From positions 1 through 10,349 of the forward strand of contig CAMAUH010000113.1 in the NCBI GenBank assembly GCA_945861365.1: a DNA stretch of 10,349 nucleotides, in the 5' to 3' direction. The position numbers and the translations under genes were made by a program. This document shows, piece after piece, positions 1 through 5,878 of the stretch. The notes beneath the pieces were generated by a model. The model ran no database searches, had not been told where the DNA came from, and saw nothing but the letters and a program-made list of their open reading frames with translations. The stretch is from Candidatus Kuenenia stuttgartensis (GTDB lineage: Bacteria; Planctomycetota; UBA1135; UBA2386). Every line of letters begins with the position of its first letter. Position 1 is the first letter of the stretch.

Positions 1-84
1 GCCCACGGCGACGCCCACGCCCCGGCGCACGCAGCCGCACCAGCCCACGGCGACGCCCACGCCCCGGCGCACGCAGCGGCACCG
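1..84 (+). repeat. Tandem 42-bp repeat, two near-identical copies
   Basis: Two adjacent 42-base units (1-42 and 43-84) differ at only two bases, both in third codon positions (unit positions 36 and 42). Each encodes the 14 residues AHGDAHAPAHAAAP. Related but decayed units continue to about base 340; for example HGDAHAPAH recurs at 169-195. The array probably extends to the left of the window. The near-identity of the first two units at DNA level points to recent slippage or unequal recombination. Confidence 0.85.
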
Positions 85-435
85 GCACACGGCAATGCCG
101 ACGCGCACGGCCACGCCGCACCGGGCACCTCGCACGACGCGCACGGCACCGACGCCCACGCCGCCCCGCATGGCGATGCCCACGCCCCGGCCCATGGCGA
201 TTCCACAGCCGGTCACGGCGACGCCCACGGCGCCGCCGCCGGTGCGCACACGACCGATCCGCACGCCGCGGCGGCCGACGACCACGGCCACGCCCACCCG
301 CACCCACACGCCACGGCACCGGCTCCGGCACCGAAGCACGGCAACCCCGTCGCGTGGAACGACCCGATCGTGCTGGTCGGCATCAGCGGCGTGCTGTCGC
401 TGCTGGCCGCCGCCGTGCTGGCGATGAAGAAGTGA
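1..435 (+). CDS. Histidine-rich protein with C-terminal transmembrane helix (5' end outside window)
   Basis: The reading frame is open from the first base of the window and stops at TGA 433-435, so only the last 144 residues are visible and the start is missing. About 25 of these residues are histidine, set in degenerate repeats of the type AHGDAHAPAHAAAP with Ala, Gly, Asp and Pro. A 20-residue hydrophobic helix (roughly residues 123-142 of the visible part, beginning IVLVGISGV) follows, and the protein ends in Met-Lys-Lys. Codon third positions are almost all G or C, and the C-terminal part reads as a normal membrane helix; both support this frame over the overlapping one. The pattern suggests a flexible metal-binding stretch (Zn, Ni, Cu or Co) held at a membrane by a tail anchor. 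Family and function are not recognised. It could instead be the His-rich tail of a larger membrane enzyme or metal transporter whose main domain lies to the left. Confidence 0.8.
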   Translation, partial: AHGDAHAPAHAAAPAHGDAHAPAHAAAPAHGNADAHGHAAPGTSHDAHGTDAHAAPHGDAHAPAHGDSTAGHGDAHGAAAGAHTTDPHAAAADDHGHAHPHPHATAPAPAPKHGNPVAWNDPIVLVGISGVLSLLAAAVLAMKK

Positions 436-453
436 CGCGCAGCCGCGCAGTCA
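433..453. terminator. Imperfect palindrome across two convergent stop codons (possible bidirectional terminator)
   Basis: TGAC (433-436) pairs with GTCA (450-453) and GCGC (437-440) with GCGC (445-448), leaving a four-base loop AGCC and one bulged A at 449. The structure contains the TGA of the plus-strand His-rich gene and the TGA of the minus-strand glycosyltransferase. Neither strand shows a T-run after the stem, so it is not a textbook intrinsic terminator. Its position between convergent genes only 15 bases apart makes a transcription-ending role plausible. Confidence 0.3.
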
Positions 454-2151
454 CTTCAGGAACGACTCGAACGCGGCCTTGCGGGCCGCGTCGTCGTTGT
501 GCGCGAAGTAGAACGCCGTGAACTTCGCGTAGTCGGCGGCGACCTGCTCCTTCGACTTCTTCGGTAGCTCCGCGAGGTAGCTGTCGAGCACCGCTTCGAA
601 GTCCTGGAACTGCAGGCTCGGCTCGCGCCGCTTCAGTTCGCGCATCAGCTCACGGTCCCACGTGACCAGCTTCAGCGGCAAGCCGACCGGCGTGAACAGG
701 ATGTCGCGCCACGGCTCGCCGGCGCCGAAGCTGAGGTCGCACATGAAGTGCACGCGCCGCCGCACCAGGTACTCGGGATACAGCGTGTAGGGCCGATCGT
801 GGCCGCGCTTGCCGCCCGGCTGCACCGGGATGCGCGCGATGTAGGCATCGGTGAGGCCCGCCGCCACCTCGATCGCCACGGGCACGCGCGCGCGGTAGGC
901 GAGGTTGGCGTGCCCGCCGGCGATCGCCAGGTGCACGTCGAGCCCTTGGAACAGCGGCCGCAGGTACTCGCCGACCAGGCGCAACGCGTCGGTCCACGGC
1001 ATGCCTGGCACGTAGTCCCGCACCGAGATCGTGCGGTTGTCACTGACGTCGTTCTCAGGGTTGCCGAGACCGTTCGGCTCGACGCGGAACGTGAAGCCCA
1101 CCACCAGCAGCGCCGCCATCCCCCACTGCAACCACAGCGGCCGCCAACGCTGGCACGCGAAATCGAACGCCAGCAGCACCGCCGGCAGCGCCGGGATCAG
1201 GAACCGCCCGAACATGAAGTCGCCGCCGACGTAGACGACGAACGCGACGTAGAGGCCCGCATAGCCGCCGATCGCGAGCCACGGCCGCCGGCCCAGGAAC
1301 GCACTGATCGCCGCCAGCGGATCCGGCCGCCGCAGCGCGAACCACGCGCACGGCACCACCGCCAGCACCAGCGGCCAGTAGCAGGTCACGAACGGGATCA
1401 CGTAGCGCAGACCCTGCGGCACGTACGAGCCGGTTCCCGACTTCGCGTAGAACGTGTTCGGCAGCCAGTAGCCGTAGTAGCCGTGCCGCCACAGCAGGTA
1501 CGGCGCGAACACCAGAAGGAACGGCACGACGTAGCCGACCAGCAGCCGCGGTGCGCCGCGCCGCCACGCGTCGTAGGCGACGAACAGCCCCGCCATCGCG
1601 ACCGGTAACGCACCATCGGGCCGCGTCATCGCCGCGAGCACGCCGAGGAAGCCCAGCAGCCACGCTTCGCGCGCACAGCGCAGCGCCAGCGAGTAGCGCA
1701 GCATCGCGGTGACCAGCAGCGTGAACATCGCCGTCTCGAGCCCCGCCGGCGCCAGCGATGCCGCGTGGTGGATCGCCGCGTAGCCGCACGCCGCGATCGG
1801 CACCACCGCGCGCCCCGAACTCGCGCGCCACCCGATGCTCGCCAGTAGCCACACCGTTCCGGCATGGCACAGCACGCCCCAGACGATCGACCAGTGCTCG
1901 AGCGCGCGGTCGCCACCGAACAGCGCGATGCCGATGGCCAGACACATCGTCCATGCAAAGTTCGTGTAGCCCTCGACCGGCGGCTCGGCCGGGTCGAGGT
2001 TGAACACGAGGCCGTGGCCCTCGACGAAGTACTGCGCGTAGCGGAACGAGATGAACGCGTCGTCGCAGGTCCAGCGCAGCGACCACGCGTGCAGGGCGGC
2101 GGCGAGGGTCGCCAGCGTGGCGAGGGTCCAGAAGATCGTGCGGCGCGGCAT
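451..2151 (-). CDS. AftB-like GT-C family membrane glycosyltransferase
   Basis: This 566-residue protein is probably a polyprenyl-phosphate-sugar-dependent glycosyltransferase of the GT-C fold, acting at the outer face of the inner membrane on a surface glycan or lipid-linked saccharide. The N-terminal helix (about 6-23) is followed by DDAFISFRY with the Asp pair at 30-31, the position of the catalytic acid in GT-C enzymes, then GHGLVFN (45-51) and EGYTNFAWT (60-68). Later motifs are GLETAMF (137-143), TRPDG (176-180), LPNTFYAK (230-237) and GGDFMFGRF (309-317). All are typical of the family that includes mycobacterial AftB. I count about ten membrane helices up to residue 355, then a soluble C-terminal domain of about 200 residues with a GLTDAYIA motif. 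It starts at ATG 2149-2151, has no clear Shine-Dalgarno, and lies 68 bases downstream of porin A. Donor and acceptor cannot be told from sequence; an arabinosyl role should not be assumed outside Actinobacteria. Confidence 0.85.
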   Translation of the reverse strand: MPRRTIFWTLATLATLAAALHAWSLRWTCDDAFISFRYAQYFVEGHGLVFNLDPAEPPVEGYTNFAWTMCLAIGIALFGGDRALEHWSIVWGVLCHAGTVWLLASIGWRASSGRAVVPIAACGYAAIHHAASLAPAGLETAMFTLLVTAMLRYSLALRCAREAWLLGFLGVLAAMTRPDGALPVAMAGLFVAYDAWRRGAPRLLVGYVVPFLLVFAPYLLWRHGYYGYWLPNTFYAKSGTGSYVPQGLRYVIPFVTCYWPLVLAVVPCAWFALRRPDPLAAISAFLGRRPWLAIGGYAGLYVAFVVYVGGDFMFGRFLIPALPAVLLAFDFACQRWRPLWLQWGMAALLVVGFTFRVEPNGLGNPENDVSDNRTISVRDYVPGMPWTDALRLVGEYLRPLFQGLDVHLAIAGGHANLAYRARVPVAIEVAAGLTDAYIARIPVQPGGKRGHDRPYTLYPEYLVRRRVHFMCDLSFGAGEPWRDILFTPVGLPLKLVTWDRELMRELKRREPSLQFQDFEAVLDSYLAELPKKSKEQVAADYAKFTAFYFAHNDDAARKAAFESFLK

Positions 2152-2205
2152 CGTGCGGCCGCGAAGGCTAGCGCGGCAACGCGTCGCGCGCGCGCGGCCC
2201 GTGCG

Positions 2206-2219
2206 ACCCGTTCACGGGT
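2206..2219 (-). terminator. Short inverted repeat directly after the porin A stop codon
   Basis: On the minus strand ACCCGT and ACGGGT are separated by two bases, giving in practice a 5-bp stem with a UGAA loop immediately after the stop of the 2220-3491 gene. There is no U-tract, so it may be a weak terminator, an mRNA 3'-end stabiliser or chance. The remainder of the 68-base gap to the glycosyltransferase start is a run of alternating CG with nothing else recognisable. Confidence 0.25.
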
Positions 2220-3491
2220 TCAGAAGAACACCAGCACGTCGACGATCGCCAGCAGCTGCGTGCGCGCGGTGCCATCGTCGAACGGCAGTCCTTGCGCGGC
2301 TCCGGTGACCCGGCCAGCGAACACGTCGAACACCAGCGCCGGGCGCACGACGAGGTTGGGGTGCGGCGACCACTGGCCACCGAGGATGGCGCGGTAGAAG
2401 TCGCCCTGGAACGGCCCGCGGCCGAACGACGTCGCGCGGGGCGAGCCGAACGACGGCTCGGCGCCGACCACGCGGAAGCCGTCGTTGTCGCGGAACCACT
2501 CGAGGTTCATGCCGACGCTCCATTCCGGATCGAGCTGCCAGGTCAGGTACTGGTTGATGCCGAACCACTCGGCGTCGTTGGCGCGCCCGCTGGCGACCGG
2601 CACCGCGTCGGCCTGCCAGCCGAAATCGCTCTGCGCGACCCAGTTCACTTCGTCGGTCAGCTGCACGTTGTAGACCAGCGTCTGCAGGTAGCGCGAACTG
2701 CGGCCGAGCGCGGTCAGGTCGGGCTCCTGGCTCCACACGCCGACGTACGAGAACGCGTCGCGCTTGGTCACCAGGTTGGTCTTCGACGCCGTCAGCAAAG
2801 CACCCGCGTGGCGGTTCCACGCGTTGTCGACGAGGCCCGCATTGGCGGAATCCCAGTCGGCGAAGCTGTCCCAGCCGCCGATCACGCCACCGCCGATCGC
2901 GACCTCGTCGCTGGCCTGCCACGAACTCCAGAAGCCCGTGTGCGTGAACGGCTCGCCATACTCGAACGTGTAAGGCAGCACGTTGAAGTAGTTGTTGGCG
3001 CTGCCGACGATGAAGTAGCCCACCGGCGACACGAAGTGCCCGAGCAGCGTGGTGACGTCGCCGGTCTTCAGCTCGAGGTTCGCGAACGGCATCGCGAGGC
3101 CGTACGCGCCGTGCCCGTTCCACGTGCTCTCGAGGCCCGCCGCGGTCAGGAAGCGGGCGTTGCTGCCGTAGAACAGGTCGACGCGCGCGCCGAGCGACCA
3201 GCCGTCGCCGCCGATGATGCGCTTGTTCTCGACGCTGGTGTGCGCCTCGTACAGCGTGAACTGGTTGGAGCGGTCGGGGAAGGTGACCGGGCCGTTGTAG
3301 CGATCGTCGGGCGACGCCGTGTTGTAGGCACCACCGAAGGACAGCCAGCCGGTCAGCGACCAGCCGGCGTCGCGCTTCGGCAGCAGATGCCAGCGCGCGG
3401 GCCGCGCGGGCAACTTGGACGGCCCCGGCTCCACGGACTGCGGCTCCTGCGGAGCCAATGCGAGCAACAGCGAGGCGGTCGTTCCAAGCAC
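2220..3491 (-). CDS. OmpL-like putative outer-membrane beta-barrel porin (BBP2-type), copy A
   Basis: This 423-residue exported protein is predicted to form an outer-membrane channel for small solutes; its substrate is unknown. A short hydrophobic N-terminus (MLGTTASLLLALAP) acts as the signal sequence, followed by a Pro-rich linker to about residue 40. The rest alternates polar and hydrophobic residues with many Trp, Tyr and Gly, as in beta-strands, and ends in Phe-Phe, the aromatic terminus recognised by the BAM machinery. GWLSFGGAYN (48-57), GARVDLFYGS (101-110), GLESTWN (119-125) and NVLPYTFEYGEPFTHTG (170-186) are shared with its neighbour and with OmpL-like (BBP2) porins. The start is GTG at 3489-3491; there is no in-frame ATG nearby and no evident Shine-Dalgarno, so the exact N-terminus is uncertain. 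The gene lies 64 bases downstream of its paralogue on the same strand and is probably co-transcribed. It lacks the coiled coil found in copy B. Confidence 0.85.
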   Translation of the reverse strand: MLGTTASLLLALAPQEPQSVEPGPSKLPARPARWHLLPKRDAGWSLTGWLSFGGAYNTASPDDRYNGPVTFPDRSNQFTLYEAHTSVENKRIIGGDGWSLGARVDLFYGSNARFLTAAGLESTWNGHGAYGLAMPFANLELKTGDVTTLLGHFVSPVGYFIVGSANNYFNVLPYTFEYGEPFTHTGFWSSWQASDEVAIGGGVIGGWDSFADWDSANAGLVDNAWNRHAGALLTASKTNLVTKRDAFSYVGVWSQEPDLTALGRSSRYLQTLVYNVQLTDEVNWVAQSDFGWQADAVPVASGRANDAEWFGINQYLTWQLDPEWSVGMNLEWFRDNDGFRVVGAEPSFGSPRATSFGRGPFQGDFYRAILGGQWSPHPNLVVRPALVFDVFAGRVTGAAQGLPFDDGTARTQLLAIVDVLVFF

Positions 3492-3525
3492 GCGCGCATC
3501 ACACCGAACGACGGCCCCGCCCGCG

Positions 3526-3540
3526 AACGGAGAACCCGTT
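3526..3540 (-). terminator. Small inverted repeat in the gap between the two porin genes
   Basis: AACGG (3526-3530) and CCGTT (3536-3540) can form a 5-bp stem with a five-base loop, beginning 15 bases after the porin B stop and ending 34 bases before the porin A GTG. There is no T-run. It might only slow transcription or protect the mRNA end; chance is possible. No promoter is recognisable in this 64-base gap, which favours one transcript for both porins. Confidence 0.2.
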
Positions 3541-3555
3541 GCCTTTCCGTACCGA

Positions 3556-5016
3556 TCAGAAGAACACGACCAGGTCGAGCATGACCATCAGCTGGTCCTT
3601 GCTGGTGCCGCTGTCGAATGGCTTCACGCCACCGGCCGCACCGGGACCTTGGTAGACGTCGTAGACGACCGCCGGACGCACCATCAGGTTCGCATGCGGC
3701 GACCACTGCGGCCCCACCATCGCGCGGAAGAAGTTGCCCTGGAACAGGCCGCGCCCGAACGACGTCGAGTTCGGCGTGCCGAGCGACGGCAGCGGGCTGC
3801 CGACGCGGAAGCCGTCCTCGTCGCGGAACCACTCGAGGTTGGCGCCGAGGCTCCACTGGCTGTCGATCGTCCAGGTCACGTACTGGTTGAGGCCGTACCA
3901 CCACGCGTCGTTGCGGCCCGAGCCCTTGTCGGTGCGCGCGTTGTTCTGGTAGCCGAGGTCGCTCTGCACGACCCACGTCACGTTGTCGGCGAGCGGCAGC
4001 GTGTAGACGAGCGTCTGCAGGTAGCGCGAGTCGCGGCCGACCAGCGAGACGTCGGGTTCCTGGCTCCACACGCCGACGTAGGCGAGCGAGTCGCCCTTGG
4101 TGCCGACCTCGTTCTTCGTCACGGTGACGAGCGCACCGACGTGGCGATTCCAGGCGTTCTTCACGCCGATCGGCGACGACTGCGAACTCCAGTTCGCGGT
4201 GCTGTCCCAGCCGCCGGTGATGCCGACGCCGACCGTCAGGTCGTCGCGCACCTGCATCGTCGACAGCGCCCCGGTGTGCGTGAACGGCTCGCCATACTGG
4301 AACGTGTACGGCAGCACGTTGAAGAAGTTGTTGGCGGTGCCGATCGCGTAGAAGCCGACCGGCGACATGAAGTGGCCGAGCTTGGTCTTGATGCGCCCGG
4401 TCTTCACCTCGATGTAGGCATTCGGCATCGCGAGGCCGTACTCGTTGCCGCTGTTCCACGTGCTCTCGAGGCCAGCCGACGTCACGAAGCGGCTGTTGGT
4501 GCCGTAGAGCAGGTCGACGCGCGCGCCGACGCCCCACTCGTCGTTGCCGCACAGCGAAGCGTTCTCGATGGTCGTGTAGACCTCGTTGAGCTGGTAGTCG
4601 TTGGCGCGGTCGTTCCACGTCACCGGACCGTTCGAGTCGTCGCGCGGCTGCGTGAAGTTGTAGTTCGCGCCCTGCGACACCCAGCCGGTGATCTTGAAGC
4701 CCTTCGCACCTTGCGAGAACAAGCGCCAGCGCTTGTCGTTCGGCGCCAGCTCCGACTTGTCGGGCAGCACTTCGCCGTCCGGGCCGATCTCGCCGAGCGG
4801 CGCCGCGGGTTCGCCACCGACCTGCTCACGCAGCTCCCGAACACCGCGCAGCAGACCGGCCATCTCATCCTGCAGCGACTGCAGCGGCGCGTTGCCGGCG
4901 TTCGGCTGCGTCTCGCCGATCGGGGTCGGCGCCGGTGGTTGCGCGGGCGGGTCCTGCGGAACAGCTTGTGGAACGAGAGCGAGGAGCGCAGTGAGCATGC
5001 CCGGGCATCGAGCCAC
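3556..5016 (-). CDS. OmpL-like putative outer-membrane beta-barrel porin (BBP2-type), copy B with N-terminal coiled coil
   Basis: A 486-residue predicted outer-membrane channel, paralogous to the next gene downstream along nearly the whole barrel. The order is: a signal peptide (hydrophobic core about 8-16), a Pro/Gln-rich linker (20-43), a coiled coil (45-66), then the barrel from about residue 105 to the final Phe-Phe. The coiled coil has L45, L48, M52, L55, V59, L62 and V66 in exact 3-4 spacing, suggesting a periplasmic stalk or trimerisation element. The barrel contains GARVDLLYGTNSRF (164-177), GLESTWN (182-188) and NVLPYTFQYGEPFTHTG (233-249). The start given is GTG 5014-5016, which supplies an Arg before the hydrophobic core. 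An in-frame ATG at 4996-4998, six codons later, aligns with the start of copy A and is equally likely. No Shine-Dalgarno is visible for either. Transported substrate unknown. Confidence 0.85.
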   Translation of the reverse strand: MARCPGMLTALLALVPQAVPQDPPAQPPAPTPIGETQPNAGNAPLQSLQDEMAGLLRGVRELREQVGGEPAAPLGEIGPDGEVLPDKSELAPNDKRWRLFSQGAKGFKITGWVSQGANYNFTQPRDDSNGPVTWNDRANDYQLNEVYTTIENASLCGNDEWGVGARVDLLYGTNSRFVTSAGLESTWNSGNEYGLAMPNAYIEVKTGRIKTKLGHFMSPVGFYAIGTANNFFNVLPYTFQYGEPFTHTGALSTMQVRDDLTVGVGITGGWDSTANWSSQSSPIGVKNAWNRHVGALVTVTKNEVGTKGDSLAYVGVWSQEPDVSLVGRDSRYLQTLVYTLPLADNVTWVVQSDLGYQNNARTDKGSGRNDAWWYGLNQYVTWTIDSQWSLGANLEWFRDEDGFRVGSPLPSLGTPNSTSFGRGLFQGNFFRAMVGPQWSPHANLMVRPAVVYDVYQGPGAAGGVKPFDSGTSKDQLMVMLDLVVFF

Positions 5017-5149
5017 GTGTGGTTGCGGCTACAGCACGGCAAGGAACGCCGCATCGCACCGGTTCGATACACACCGCCGCCAACAGCGGCAGACCGGCTG
5101 TCGGGCGGCGCGTCAGCCGATCGGCCACCGCGCCGCGCGGCCCCGCGCC
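5017..5149. other. Intergenic region between amidohydrolase and porin B
   Basis: These 133 bases form the second-longest gap in the minus-strand gene series, and a promoter for the porin pair would be expected here. I find no convincing -35/-10 pair. The region holds the larger inverted repeat at 5075-5110 and a perfect 10-base palindrome GCCGATCGGC at 5116-5125. The palindrome is long enough to be a regulator site but carries no family signature I recognise. Confidence 0.4.
5075..5110 (-). terminator. GC-rich stem-loop downstream of the amidohydrolase gene
   Basis: CGCCGCC (5075-5081) pairs with GGCGGCG (5104-5110), and inside it ACAGC (5083-5087) pairs with GCTGT (5097-5101). That gives 12 pairs with a small internal mismatch and a nine-base loop. 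On the minus strand the stem begins 39 bases after the amidohydrolase stop and is followed by a GTGTGTAT stretch that is only moderately T-rich. It is the best terminator-like structure in the window and could end the S9/amidohydrolase transcript. It could equally be a leader structure in the porin B mRNA, since it lies 58 bases before the GTG start. Confidence 0.35.
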
Positions 5150-5878
5150 TCAGCGCCGCGGCGCCACCAGCGCGCCCAGCAACGCCGCCGCGATCGCCCG
5201 CTGCCCCGAAGCCGTGCGCACGCGCCGTTGGTTGCACTCGATCTCGATGCCGAGATAGCGCGCCGCCGGCAGCCGCGAGCGCAGGTGCGTCGTGAAGCCG
5301 TCGGTGTGGCCGAAGTACGGGAAGTTGCGGCGCACCTTCCACCCGGCGGCGGCGAGCGTGCGCTGCAGACCGCGGCAGAACGCGACCTCGCGCGACCGCG
5401 CCGGATCGCACAACAGGCCGAGGTCGTTCGTGCGCTCGACGCCGCCGAGCCGTTCGACGAACGAATGGATGGCGAGGTGCAGCACCGGCCCGCGCGCGGC
5501 CATGGCGGCGATGCGGCGTTCGGTACGCTGCCGCCACGGCTGCCAGTAGCGCCGCAGCCGCTGCTGCCGCCCGGCCGCGGTCAGCTGGTTGCCAGGCACG
5601 GCGCGGCCGTCGATCCGTTCGGCGATGACCTTCGCGTGCTCGGCGCTGCGGTTGAGGTCGGCGACGAGCCGCGACCACGCACCCGCCAACAGCGGCGTGC
5701 GCAGGGCCCGCGCCAGCGTGCGCGCGATCGGCAGCGCGCCCTGGTCGAACGCGCGGTGCGAACGCAGCACGCGCGCCGGCAGACCGAGGTCGCCGAGTGC
5801 GGCCGGCACCGCCGCCGACGCGTGTTCACACGTCAGCACGATCTGCCACGGCGCCGGCGTGCGCGCGGCCGCCGTCAC
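5150..5878 (-). CDS. N-formylglutamate amidohydrolase-like enzyme (FGase family, COG3931 type)
   Basis: A 242-residue soluble protein without signal peptide or membrane helix, from the FGase family of metal-dependent amidohydrolases related to zinc carboxypeptidases. Visible family motifs are TCEHASAAVP (16-25) with the probable metal ligands Glu18/His19, SHRAFDQGA (40-48), SRLVADLNRS (69-78), GNQL (96-99), HSF (138-140) and IEIECNQ (211-217). The pattern matches the group annotated as predicted N-formylglutamate amidohydrolases rather than HutG of histidine breakdown, and no hut genes are near, so the true substrate is open. The frame is open far upstream inside the S9 gene. The start was set at GTG 5876-5878 because it overlaps the upstream TGA as GTGA and leaves a normal-length N-terminus before the CEHAS motif. 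This overlap implies coupled translation with the S9-peroxiredoxin gene. Only a weak AGG about ten bases upstream resembles a ribosome site. Confidence 0.85.
   Translation of the reverse strand: MTAAARTPAPWQIVLTCEHASAAVPAALGDLGLPARVLRSHRAFDQGALPIARTLARALRTPLLAGAWSRLVADLNRSAEHAKVIAERIDGRAVPGNQLTAAGRQQRLRRYWQPWRQRTERRIAAMAARGPVLHLAIHSFVERLGGVERTNDLGLLCDPARSREVAFCRGLQRTLAAAGWKVRRNFPYFGHTDGFTTHLRSRLPAARYLGIEIECNQRRVRTASGQRAIAAALLGALVAPRR

Noticed and set aside
1..340. CRISPR-like or satellite interpretation of the left-edge repeats
   Set aside because: The units are adjacent without spacers and keep a coding frame with histidine periodicity, so they are protein-coding tandem repeats.
95..427. 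Plus-strand frame encoding a Thr/Pro/Arg-rich 110-residue peptide
   Set aside because: It overlaps the His-rich gene in another frame. Only the frame ending at 435 gives a normal membrane helix and C-terminus, and it is open from the window edge.
2181..2197. Alternating CG run as a possible special DNA element
   Set aside because: It is short and expected by chance at this GC content, and nothing else marks it as functional.
3353..4618. 421-residue minus-strand frame across the porin junction, including an ATG at 3497-3499
   Set aside because: It is out of frame with both porins and Arg/Pro-rich. The ATG at 3497-3499 does not lead into the porin A frame, so it cannot be its start.
3415..5295. 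Long plus-strand open frame (626 residues) opposite the porins
   Set aside because: It is antisense to two clear barrel genes, is rich in Arg, Ala, Val and His with no domain pattern, and is explained by few stop codons in GC-rich DNA.
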